From Streptomyces coeruleorubidus (GTDB lineage Bacteria > Actinomycetota > Actinomycetes > Streptomycetales > Streptomycetaceae): a stretch of DNA of 64,000 nucleotides. The notes below the pieces were generated by a model that was given only the letters and a program-made list of their open reading frames with translations, did no database searches and was not told the origin of the DNA. The translations under genes and the position numbers were made by a program. This document shows, piece after piece, positions 55,901 to 63,731 of this stretch. Where the stretch lies: positions 6,491,001 to 6,555,000 of the forward strand of contig NZ_CP023694.1 of NCBI RefSeq assembly GCF_008705135.1. The letters are read 5' to 3'. Position 1 is the stretch's first letter, and each line of letters opens with the position of its first letter.

Positions 55901-55948
55901 GGTACGGCCCTCCGCTCACATAATGAGACTCCCGTCCCACCCACTTGA
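52913..55948 (+). CDS. membrane PAS-GGDEF-(degenerate) EAL diguanylate cyclase
   Basis: 1011 residues from the GTG at 52913 with GGGAGG 5-6 nt upstream. The frame is open from 52532, but 52568-52912 has poor codon use in this frame. About ten membrane helices (MHYT/MASE-like region), then PAS (~405-520; FRSLVQGSSDVIMIAAPSG), GGDEF (614-618) with a canonical I-site RHGD at 605-608, and an EAL domain whose motif reads SAQ (747-749), with DDFG changed to DGFG (868-871). It should therefore make c-di-GMP, with feedback inhibition, and not degrade it. It matches the position I recall for SCO5511. Confidence 0.85.
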   Translation: MSAPPTPTPTLDGVLRAQPPSPEALLPRTPAPGPRPGLALQLVLALVCAGYAVGSAFGWGSYELALIMGDFGLSAAAATAAVSCFLCARNRHTRFRPAWLLFGLSSAMASMGNLVWGWYEVVLGQPVPSPSYADLFFLCFAPPAIVGLLVLAKRPVTKAGWVCLGLDAWLIGGSLLTLAWSLALAQAAKSEGPGVAHIALSLAYPLLDIALVSMVLALHFRRSAVNRSAVNTAIGALALTVMCDALFTSPLMHHDYRSGHLLDAGWFAGSLLLAYAPWAAPRTTDPDRHGPDRHGPDRQSTAGHTRVVHEHVPGQRSGPHHHAPLPGGELGRYPAARPIAGSLAALTPYLAAAVCTLGILYNVLNGRSVDRVVLLTGGTVVLALVVRQGIMLLDNITLTQELAQKENHFRSLVQGSSDVIMIAAPSGVLRYVSPAAAGVYGRPAEELVGTELAGLIHPEDLGCVVHEVRRFLAANPVEEPTTRIECRFRSGDGGWLNVESTVNRHHGGLIFNSRDVTERVRLQAQLQHNAEHDPLTDLPNRALFTKRVQHALSGRRASDRGVALRNTAVLFIDLDGFKAVNDTIGHQAGDELLIQAARRLQDSVRHGDTASRLGGDEFAALIVGDNTRDREARQRHILELADRLRTTLSQPYVIDGNDVRVNASIGVAFAEPGLGAGELLRNADLAMYRAKAGGKGRVELYKPQMQQDVVRKAELATRLRAALHDGEFTLLHQPVVSLEDGRIASVSAQARWRSSQGVLFTPAEFLRVAEDSDKTAELGRWMIEKAVEQAAERHATGLPAPVVVRMSARRLLDKSMPPGTVEALVTRHGLPSGSLVVELSDADPRAGLDELERRLGALRRAGVRIALDGFGSGYGAITALRRLPVDILKLDRSLVEGVVESARLHKITSGLLRIAGDLGLKSVADGVDLPEQVVTLRAMGCTHGQGMAFSGPLDEYRLRRALASGRYPVPNGPAEPAFAGGAPRVYSSGVSAVIGGGTALRSHNETPVPPT
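53771..53809 (+). repeat. 15-bp tandem repeat coding DRHGP
   Basis: Two full units and a partial third inside the cytoplasmic or outer loop region between membrane helices of the GGDEF protein. In-frame. Confidence 0.8.
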
Positions 55949-55981
55949 CAGTGAGTGCGTGCCGGGGAGAGGGTCTGTGCC

Positions 55982-56023
55982 ATGCGCACCCGAATTCTCG
56001 TACTTGGAAAGCGCGTCGGCTGA
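55982..56023 (+). CDS. branched-chain amino-acid leader peptide of ilvB attenuator
   Basis: A 13-codon ORF, MRTRILVLGKRVG, with GGGAGAGGG about 8 nt upstream. Four consecutive codons are Ile-Leu-Val-Leu, exactly the amino acids made by the operon downstream, and another Val follows. Ribosome stalling here when charged Ile/Leu/Val tRNAs are short would prevent the terminator at 56064-56097 from forming. This is classical attenuation, known for actinobacterial ilv genes; the reading of this leader is directly visible. Confidence 0.85.
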   Translation: MRTRILVLGKRVG

Positions 56024-56046
56024 CGCTGAGCCTCGACCGCTCAGCG
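56024..56046 (+). promoter_or_regulatory. leader hairpin just after the leader peptide stop
   Basis: CGCTGAGC (56024-56031) pairs perfectly with GCTCAGCG (56039-56046) around 7 nt. It begins directly after the TGA and is a candidate pause or antiterminator element. The alternative pairing was not worked out. Confidence 0.55.
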
Positions 56047-56063
56047 ACCCCACCCGGCGCGCT

Positions 56064-56097
56064 CCCCTCGCTTGCCTTATGGCACGAGGGGTTTTTT
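56064..56097 (+). terminator. attenuator terminator of ilvB
   Basis: CCCCTCG (56064-56070) pairs with CGAGGGG (56085-56091); TTGCC/GGCA extend the stem inside. Six T's follow (56092-56097). This is the only classical U-tract terminator in the window, 82 nt before the ilvB ATG. Confidence 0.88.
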
Positions 56098-56178
56098 GTT
56101 GCACGGGCACCTTCCCTGCAACAGCCGAAAATCGCACAAACTTCGCAAAAACCCTCAGCATCTGAGAAGAGAATGCCG

Positions 56179-58026
56179 ATGACCGAGCAGGCCACCGGGG
56201 CCCATCACCCGCAGCCCCGGCCCCGATCCGGAGGACAGCACTCCGCCCCCGAGCAGGTGACGGGCGCGCAGTCCCTCATCCGCTCCCTCGAGGAGGTCGG
56301 CGCCGACACGGTATTCGGCATTCCCGGGGGCACGATCCTGCCGGCGTACGACCCCCTGATGGACTCCACGCGGGTGCGCCACGTGCTGGTCCGCCACGAG
56401 CAGGGCGCCGGCCACGCGGCCACCGGTTACGCCCAGGCCACCGGCAAGGTCGGGGTGTGCATGGCGACGTCCGGGCCGGGTGCCACCAACCTGGTCACCC
56501 CGATCGCGGACGCGCACATGGACTCCGTGCCGCTGGTCGCGATCACCGGGCAGGTCGTGTCCAAGGCGATCGGCACGGACGCCTTCCAGGAGGCGGACAT
56601 CGTCGGCATCACCATGCCGATCACCAAGCACAGCTTCCTGGTCACCAAGGCGGAGGACATCCCCCGGGCGATCGCGCAGGCGTTCCACATCGCCTCCACC
56701 GGCCGCCCGGGACCGGTCCTGGTCGACATCCCCAAGGACATCCTCCAGGCGAAGACCACCTTCTCCTGGCCTCCCGCCATGGACCTGCCCGGCTACCGCC
56801 CGGTGACCAAGCCGCACGCCAAGCAGATCCGCGAGGCCGCCAAGCTGATCACCCAGGCCCGCCGGCCCGTGCTGTACGTCGGCGGCGGCGTGCTCAAGGC
56901 GAGCGCCACCGCCGAGCTGAAGGTCCTCGCCGAGCTCACCGGCGCGCCCGTCACCACCACCCTGATGGCGCTCGGCGCGTTCCCCGACAAGCACCCGCAG
57001 CACCTGGGCATGCCCGGCATGCACGGCTCGGTGGCCGCCGTCACCGCCCTGCAGAAGGCCGACCTGATCGTCGCCCTCGGCGCCCGGTTCGACGACCGCG
57101 TCACCGGCAAGCTGGACAGCTTCGCGCCCTTGGCCAAGATCGTCCACGCGGACATCGACCCGGCCGAGATCGGCAAGAACCGCGCCGCCGACGTGCCGAT
57201 CGTCGGTGACGCCCGCGAGGTCATCGCCGACCTGATCCAGGCCGTGCAGAAGGAGCACAGCGAGGGCCACCAGGGCGACTACAGCATGTGGTGGAACGAC
57301 CTGAACCGCTGGCGCGAGACCTACCCGCTCGGCTACGACCAGCCCGGCGACGGCTCGCTCTCCCCGCAGCAGGTCATCGAGCGCATCGGGCAGCTCGCCC
57401 CCGAGGGCACGATCTTCACGGCGGGCGTCGGCCAGCACCAGATGTGGGCCGCCCACTTCATCGAGTACGACAAGCCGGGCACCTGGCTGAACTCCGGCGG
57501 CGCCGGAACCATGGGCTACGCCGTCCCGGCCGCCATGGGCGCCAAGGCCGGCGCACCGGACAAGGCGGTCTGGGCGATCGACGGCGACGGCTGCTTCCAG
57601 ATGACCAACCAGGAGCTCACCACCTGCGCCCTGAACAACATCCCGATCAAGGTCGCCGTCATCAACAACGGCGCCCTCGGGATGGTCCGCCAGTGGCAGA
57701 CCCTCTTCTACAACCAGCGGTACTCCAACACCGTGCTGCACTCGGGCCCGGACGACGTCAACCCGCAGGCCCGCGGCACCCGCGTCCCCGACTTCGTGAA
57801 GCTGTCGGAGGCCATGGGCTGCTACGCCATCCGCTGCGAGTCCCCGGACGACCTCGACAAGGTGATCGAGGAGGCGAACTCGATCAACGACCGTCCGGTC
57901 GTCGTCGACTTCATCGTCCACGAGGACGCGATGGTCTGGCCGATGGTCGCCGCCGGCACCTCCAACGACGAGATCATGGCCGCCCGGGACGTCCGCCCCG
58001 ACTTCGGCGACAACGAAGACGACTGA
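56179..58026 (+). CDS. ilvB: acetolactate synthase large subunit
   Basis: 615 residues from the ATG at 56179 (MTEQATGAHHPQ); an ATG two codons earlier at 56173 is also possible. The frame is open to 55945 but that part is the attenuator leader. It condenses two pyruvates, or pyruvate with 2-ketobutyrate, using ThDP, Mg and FAD. Conserved parts: VFGIPGGTILPAYDPL, the Glu of RHEQGAGHAATGYA, GVCMATSGPGATNLVTP, and the ThDP motif GDGCFQMTNQELTTCALNN. First structural gene of ilvBNC. Confidence 0.98.
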   Translation: MTEQATGAHHPQPRPRSGGQHSAPEQVTGAQSLIRSLEEVGADTVFGIPGGTILPAYDPLMDSTRVRHVLVRHEQGAGHAATGYAQATGKVGVCMATSGPGATNLVTPIADAHMDSVPLVAITGQVVSKAIGTDAFQEADIVGITMPITKHSFLVTKAEDIPRAIAQAFHIASTGRPGPVLVDIPKDILQAKTTFSWPPAMDLPGYRPVTKPHAKQIREAAKLITQARRPVLYVGGGVLKASATAELKVLAELTGAPVTTTLMALGAFPDKHPQHLGMPGMHGSVAAVTALQKADLIVALGARFDDRVTGKLDSFAPLAKIVHADIDPAEIGKNRAADVPIVGDAREVIADLIQAVQKEHSEGHQGDYSMWWNDLNRWRETYPLGYDQPGDGSLSPQQVIERIGQLAPEGTIFTAGVGQHQMWAAHFIEYDKPGTWLNSGGAGTMGYAVPAAMGAKAGAPDKAVWAIDGDGCFQMTNQELTTCALNNIPIKVAVINNGALGMVRQWQTLFYNQRYSNTVLHSGPDDVNPQARGTRVPDFVKLSEAMGCYAIRCESPDDLDKVIEEANSINDRPVVVDFIVHEDAMVWPMVAAGTSNDEIMAARDVRPDFGDNEDD

Positions 58027-58047
58027 GCGAGAGAGACCGAAGAGATC

Positions 58048-58572
58048 ATGTCCAAGCACACGCTCTCCGTCCTGGTGGAGAACACTCCCGGCATCCTCGC
58101 CCGGATCGCCGCGCTGTTCTCCCGCCGCGGCTTCAACATCGACTCGCTCGCCGTCGGTGTCACCGAGCACCCCGACATCTCCCGGATCACCATCGTCGTG
58201 GGGGTGGAGGACCTGCCGCTGGAGCAGGTGACCAAGCAGCTCAACAAGCTCGTCAACGTGCTCAAGATCGTCGAACTGGAGCCGTCGCAGGCGGTGCAGC
58301 GCGAACTCGTTCTGGTGAAGGTGCGCGCCGACAACGAGACGCGCTCCCAGATCGTCGAGATCGTCCAGCTGTTCCGCGCCAAGACCGTCGACGTCTCCCC
58401 GGAGGCCGTGACCATCGAGGCCACCGGCTCCGGCGAGAAGCTGTCCGCGATGCTCAAGATGCTGGAACCGTACGGCATCAAGGAGCTCGTGCAGTCCGGC
58501 ACGATCGCCATCGGCCGCGGTGCCCGTTCCATCACGGACCGGTCGCTGCGCGCCCTGGACCGGTCGGCGTAA
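58048..58572 (+). CDS. ilvN: acetolactate synthase small (regulatory) subunit
   Basis: 174 residues. An N-terminal ACT domain (TLSVLVENTPGILARIAALF, RRGFNIDSLAVGVTEHPDIS) binds valine for feedback inhibition; the C-terminal half (RELVLVKVRADNETRSQIVEI, GTIAIGRGARSITDRSLRAL) completes the subunit. It lies 21 bp after ilvB and is co-transcribed. Confidence 0.98.
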   Translation: MSKHTLSVLVENTPGILARIAALFSRRGFNIDSLAVGVTEHPDISRITIVVGVEDLPLEQVTKQLNKLVNVLKIVELEPSQAVQRELVLVKVRADNETRSQIVEIVQLFRAKTVDVSPEAVTIEATGSGEKLSAMLKMLEPYGIKELVQSGTIAIGRGARSITDRSLRALDRSA

Positions 58573-58580
58573 GACGGAGA

Positions 58581-58611
58581 ACGGGCGGTCGGCGCGCCGT
58601 CGGCCGCCCGT
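58581..58611 (+). terminator. intercistronic hairpin between ilvN and ilvC
   Basis: ACGGGCGG (58581-58588) pairs with CCGCCCGT (58604-58611), with a further internal GGCGCGCC palindrome. A TACGGT sequence follows at about 58650, a possible -10 box for a separate ilvC transcript. Confidence 0.5.
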
Positions 58612-58693
58612 ATTCCGAGACCCTCAAGCTTCCCTTCCGCCCCCCGTCATACGGTGGGACGCAACACCTGCACTCCCGAGGAGAGAACCCAAA

Positions 58694-59692
<999 letters not shown>

Positions 59693-59698
59693 GCCCTC

Positions 59699-59739
59699 GG
59701 GCCCGGCCGCGGCACCGACGCCGCGGCCGGGCCCTTTCT
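59699..59739 (+). terminator. terminator of the ilvBNC operon
   Basis: A 15-bp perfect GC stem (59699-59713 with 59720-59734) around 6 nt, followed by TTTCT. It starts 6 nt after the ilvC stop. Confidence 0.88.
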
Positions 59740-59780
59740 CGTCCGGGTGATCCTTCCGCGCAGGCGTGAGACGCCCACCG

Positions 59781-59809
59781 TTGCACCACTACACTGCTGC
59801 ATATATACG
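59781..59809 (+). promoter_or_regulatory. candidate promoter of serA
   Basis: TTGCAC (59781-59786), 17-bp spacer, TATACG (59804-59809). A good vegetative-type promoter, leaving a leader of about 95 nt before the serA GTG. Confidence 0.5.
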
Positions 59810-59912
59810 CGTCAGGCCCACAGCGTCGTGCGTCTTCCACGCGGCATGCACCCCTCCACCGCCTGCGGCCGTCGGGACGGCCGTCCGCAGCATTGGACTT
59901 GTGAGGACTCAC

Positions 59913-61502
59913 GTGAGCTCGAAACCCGTCGTACTCATCGCTGAAGAGCTGTCGCCCGCCACCGTCGACGCGCTGGGCCCGGACTTCGAGATCCGGCACT
60001 GCAACGGCGCGGACCGGGCCGAGCTGCTCCCGGCCATCGCCGATGTGGACGCGATCCTCGTCCGCTCGGCCACCAAGGTCGACGCCGAGGCGATCGCCGC
60101 CGCGAAGAAGCTCAAGGTCGTCGCGCGAGCCGGCGTCGGCCTGGACAACGTGGACGTCTCCGCCGCCACCAAGGCCGGCGTGATGGTCGTCAACGCCCCC
60201 ACCTCGAACATCGTGACCGCCGCCGAGCTGGCCTGCGGTCTGCTGGTCGCCACGGCCCGCAACATCCCGCAGGCCAACGCCGCGCTGAAGAACGGCGAGT
60301 GGAAGCGCAGCAAGTACACGGGCGTGGAGCTGGCCGAGAAGACCCTCGGCGTCGTCGGCCTCGGCCGCATCGGTGCGCTCGTCGCGCAGCGCATGTCGGC
60401 CTTCGGCATGAAGGTCGTCGCCTACGACCCCTACGTGCAGCCCGCGCGCGCCGCGCAGATGGGCGTCAAGGTGCTGTCGCTGGACGAGCTGCTCGAGGTC
60501 TCCGACTTCATCACCGTCCACCTGCCGAAGACGCCCGAGACCCTCGGCCTGATCGGCGACGAGGCGCTGCGCAAGGTCAAGCCGAGCGTGCGCATCGTCA
60601 ACGCCGCGCGCGGCGGGATCGTCGACGAGGAGGCGCTGTACTCCGCCCTCAAGGAGGGCCGGGTCGCCGGTGCCGGTCTCGACGTGTACGCCAAGGAGCC
60701 GTGCACCGACTCGCCGCTCTTCGAGTTCGACCAGGTCGTGTGCACCCCGCACCTCGGTGCCTCCACCGACGAGGCGCAGGAGAAGGCCGGTATCGCCGTC
60801 GCCCGCTCCGTGCGTCTCGCGCTCGCCGGTGAGCTCGTGCCGGACGCGGTGAACGTCCAGGGCGGCGTCATCGCCGAGGACGTCAAGCCGGGTCTGCCGC
60901 TCGCCGAGCGCCTGGGCCGGATCTTCACCGCGCTCGCCGGCGAGGTCGCGGTCCGCCTCGACGTCGAGGTGTACGGCGAGATCACCCAGCACGACGTGAA
61001 GGTGCTGGAGCTGTCCGCCCTCAAGGGCGTCTTCGAGGACGTCGTCGACGAGACGGTGTCCTACGTCAACGCCCCGCTGTTCGCCCAGGAGCGCGGCGTC
61101 GAGGTGCGGCTGACCACCAGCTCGGAGGCGACCGAGCACCGCAACGTCGTCACCGTGCGCGGCACCCTGGCCGACGGCGAGGAGGTGTCGGTCTCCGGCA
61201 CGCTCGCCGGCCCCAAGCACCTCCAGAAGATCGTCGCCGTCGGCGAGTACGACGTCGACCTCGCGCTCGCCGAGCACATGGTCGTCCTGAAGTACGAGGA
61301 CCGGCCGGGTGTCGTCGGCACGGTGGGCCGCATCCTCGGTGAGGCGGGCATCAACATCGCCGGTATGCAGGTGTCGCGCGCCGTGGCCGGCGGCGAGGCG
61401 CTGGCGGTGCTGACCGTGGACGACACGGTGACCTCCGGTGTGCTGGCCGAGGTTGCGGCTGAGATCGGTGCGACCTCGGCTCGTTCGGTGAACCTGGTCT
61501 GA
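59913..61502 (+). CDS. serA: D-3-phosphoglycerate dehydrogenase
   Basis: 529 residues from the GTG at 59913 with GAGGA upstream, the usual length of the long actinobacterial enzyme. First step of serine synthesis. NAD-binding TLGVVGLGRIGALVAQRM, catalytic segments VRIVNAARGGIVDEEALY and CTPHLGASTDEAQEKAG, an intervening ASB domain (ITQHDVKVLELSALKGVFED) and a C-terminal ACT domain (VVLKYEDRPGVVGTVGRIL) that mediates serine feedback inhibition. Transcribed separately from ilvBNC. Confidence 0.98.
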   Translation: MSSKPVVLIAEELSPATVDALGPDFEIRHCNGADRAELLPAIADVDAILVRSATKVDAEAIAAAKKLKVVARAGVGLDNVDVSAATKAGVMVVNAPTSNIVTAAELACGLLVATARNIPQANAALKNGEWKRSKYTGVELAEKTLGVVGLGRIGALVAQRMSAFGMKVVAYDPYVQPARAAQMGVKVLSLDELLEVSDFITVHLPKTPETLGLIGDEALRKVKPSVRIVNAARGGIVDEEALYSALKEGRVAGAGLDVYAKEPCTDSPLFEFDQVVCTPHLGASTDEAQEKAGIAVARSVRLALAGELVPDAVNVQGGVIAEDVKPGLPLAERLGRIFTALAGEVAVRLDVEVYGEITQHDVKVLELSALKGVFEDVVDETVSYVNAPLFAQERGVEVRLTTSSEATEHRNVVTVRGTLADGEEVSVSGTLAGPKHLQKIVAVGEYDVDLALAEHMVVLKYEDRPGVVGTVGRILGEAGINIAGMQVSRAVAGGEALAVLTVDDTVTSGVLAEVAAEIGATSARSVNLV

Positions 61503-61511
61503 GGTTGCCGT

Positions 61512-63053
61512 TCAAACGCCGGACGGGCTGAGTCGATCAGCTCGTCCGGCGTTGTCGTGCGCGGGCACCCGCCGCAGCATGACCACCGCCAGCACGGCCG
61601 CGGCCAGCAGCGTCACCGCCCCCGCCAGGGCGGCGCCTCGCATTCCGGTGGTGAACGCCTCCCGTGCCGCCGCTGCCAGGACGTCCCCCGCGCGTCCCGG
61701 CAACTGGTCTGCCACGGCCAGAGCGGCGCCCAGCGTCTCGTGGGCGGGAGCCGGTGCCGAGGCGGGGATCTCGTGGCGGTAGACCGCCGTACCGATCGAC
61801 CCCAGGACCGCCATCCCGAGGGCCCCGCCGAACTCCGCGCCGGTCTCCATCAGGGAGGAGGCGGTCGCGGCCCGGTCCACCGGGGCGGCGCCCATCGCGA
61901 GGTCCATGATCTGGGTCGTCGCCATGACGACCCCGCAGGCCAGGACCCCGCACGCGGCCAGTACCAGCCACATCGACTCCGTACCGGCGACGGCCAGCAG
62001 GCCGTAACCGCTCGCGGAGATCGTGAAGCCCGCCGCGACGACGGTGGCGCGGGCGACGCCCTTCTGCACCAGCCAAGTCGCCAGCGGGGCCGCCATGCCG
62101 ATCGGCAGCGACGGCAGCAGGGCCCACAGAGCTGCCTCCATCGCGCTCTTGCCGAGCACCGACTGGATGTACTGCGTGGTGAAGAACGCCGAGCCCATCA
62201 TCCCGAACAGGGCGAGCAGGTTCAGGACGACGGCGGGCCCGAAGCCCCGGCCGCGGAACAGCGCGGGCGGGATCATGGGCGAGGCCGACGTGCGCTGGCG
62301 GTGGACGAACAGGGCGGCGAAGAGCAGGCCGACGGTGATCGAGACGACGTACCGGACGTTCCAGCCGTCCGACGTGATCTCCTTCAGGCCGTAGATCACC
62401 GGGAGCACCGCCGCCATCGACAGCGGCACGCTCAGCCGGTCGAAGCGGCCCGGGGCGGGGTTCCTCGACTCGGGGAGCAGGATCGGGCCGAGGACCAGCA
62501 GCAGCGCCATCGCGGGCAGGTTGACCAGGAAGACCGAGCCCCACCAGAAGTACTCGACGAGCACGCCGCTCATCACCGAGCCGAGCGCGACGCCGCCCGT
62601 CATCACACCGGACCACAGGGCGATCGCCTTCGCGCGCTGCGCGGGGTCGGTGAACATCGTGCGGACCAGCGCCAGCGTCGACGGCATCAGGGTGGCGCCG
62701 CCGATGCCCAGCACGGCGCGGGCCGCGATCAGGGCCTCGGCGCTGTCGGCGTACGCCGCGGCCAGCGAGGCGGCTCCGAAGGCGGCGGCGCCGATCAGCA
62801 GCAGCTTGCGGCGGCCGATCCGGTCGCCCAGCGCGCCCATCGTCATCAGCAGGCCGGCCAGGACGAAGGCGTAGATGTCGAAGATCCACAGCTGCTGGGT
62901 GCCGGTGGGCTCCAGGTCGGCGCTGATCTGCGGGATCGCGAAGTAGAGGACCGAGACGTCCATCGAGACCAGCAGCAGCGGCAGCATCAGCACGCCGAGA
63001 GCGGTCCATTCGCGGCGGCCGGCGCGGACCGGGGAGTTGGGGTTCGTCGTCAT
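61512..63053 (-). CDS. MFS exporter (DHA2, 14-helix type)
   Basis: 513 residues. Fourteen predicted membrane helices; N-terminal LPLLLVSMDVSVLYFAIPQI, the MFS loop motif MGALGDRIGRRKLLLIGAAA, and the antiporter motif C-like VLGIGGATLMPSTLALVRTMF and MTGGVALGSVMSGVLVEYFW. It is close to SmvA/QacA-type drug exporters. It is divergent from a TetR gene, the usual arrangement for an inducible efflux pump. Confidence 0.93.
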   Translation of the reverse strand: MTTNPNSPVRAGRREWTALGVLMLPLLLVSMDVSVLYFAIPQISADLEPTGTQQLWIFDIYAFVLAGLLMTMGALGDRIGRRKLLLIGAAAFGAASLAAAYADSAEALIAARAVLGIGGATLMPSTLALVRTMFTDPAQRAKAIALWSGVMTGGVALGSVMSGVLVEYFWWGSVFLVNLPAMALLLVLGPILLPESRNPAPGRFDRLSVPLSMAAVLPVIYGLKEITSDGWNVRYVVSITVGLLFAALFVHRQRTSASPMIPPALFRGRGFGPAVVLNLLALFGMMGSAFFTTQYIQSVLGKSAMEAALWALLPSLPIGMAAPLATWLVQKGVARATVVAAGFTISASGYGLLAVAGTESMWLVLAACGVLACGVVMATTQIMDLAMGAAPVDRAATASSLMETGAEFGGALGMAVLGSIGTAVYRHEIPASAPAPAHETLGAALAVADQLPGRAGDVLAAAAREAFTTGMRGAALAGAVTLLAAAVLAVVMLRRVPAHDNAGRADRLSPSGV

Positions 63054-63073
63054 GGGCAGGACTGTACGAGCGC

Positions 63074-63103
63074 CTTATACGCTTGTCTAGTACGACTGTT
63101 TAA
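63074..63103 (-). promoter_or_regulatory. candidate promoter of the MFS gene
   Basis: On the minus strand TTAAAC (63103-63098), 18-bp spacer, TATAAG (63079-63074). The predicted start leaves a leader of about 14 nt. Confidence 0.4.
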
Positions 63104-63114
63104 GACGTGCGTCT
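63103..63114. promoter_or_regulatory. candidate TetR operator
   Basis: AGACGTGCGTCT: perfect 5-bp arms with a 2-bp spacer, touching the -35 of the MFS promoter and 38 nt before the TetR ATG. Confidence 0.4.
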
Positions 63115-63152
63115 GGGACGTATGTATGGATGCGGGGGTAGGGTGAGATGCC

Positions 63153-63731
63153 ATGGGACACCGTGAGGATCTGCTCGAGGGCGCCAAGCGCTGCCTGCTG
63201 GCGAAGGGGTTCGTGCGTACGACCGCGCGCGACATCGTCAAGGAGTCGGGGACCAACCTGGCCTCGATCGGCTACCACTACGGCTCGAAGGACGCGCTGC
63301 TGGCGCGGGCGTACGTCGAGATGGTGGAGGGGATGTCCGACGCCTTCGAGGGCGGCGGCGAGCTGAGCGGCGAGCCCGGGTCGCTGGAGCGGTTCGCCGC
63401 AGTGTGGTCGAACATCATCGCGACCATGCGGGACCCCGGGTCGATGTGGCGGCTCAGCATGGAGATCGTGGCGATGGGCGACCAGCTGCCGGAGGTGCGG
63501 GAGCATCTCGCGCAGGCCCAGCGGGGCGGGGCGCGCGGCATCGTCACGCTCTTCCACGGCGGTAACGAGGACGACGTCCCCGAGGAGAAGGTCGACACCC
63601 TCGGCTACTTCTATCTGACCCTGATGACGGGGGTCATGGCGCAGTGGACCTTCGATCCGAAGAGCGCGCCCGAGGCCGGGCAGCTCGCCGAGGGGCTCCG
63701 CCAGGTGATCGAGGCCGCTAGCCCGAAGTGA
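63153..63731 (+). CDS. TetR-family regulator
   Basis: 192 residues. N-terminal helix-turn-helix REDLLEGAKRCLLAKGFVRT, TARDIVKESGTNLASIGYHY, GSKDALLARAYVEMVEG. The C-terminal domain is of the common TetR_C type with the conserved AQWTFDPKSAP stretch. It is divergent from the MFS exporter and probably represses it. TAGGGT 8 nt before the ATG may be its -10. The last 14 bp overlap the end of the convergent ABC ATPase gene. Confidence 0.92.
   Translation: MGHREDLLEGAKRCLLAKGFVRTTARDIVKESGTNLASIGYHYGSKDALLARAYVEMVEGMSDAFEGGGELSGEPGSLERFAAVWSNIIATMRDPGSMWRLSMEIVAMGDQLPEVREHLAQAQRGGARGIVTLFHGGNEDDVPEEKVDTLGYFYLTLMTGVMAQWTFDPKSAPEAGQLAEGLRQVIEAASPK

Noticed and set aside
55945..56178. N-terminal extension of ilvB
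   Set aside because: It reads through the leader peptide and the attenuator terminator; acetolactate synthases start near 56173-56179.
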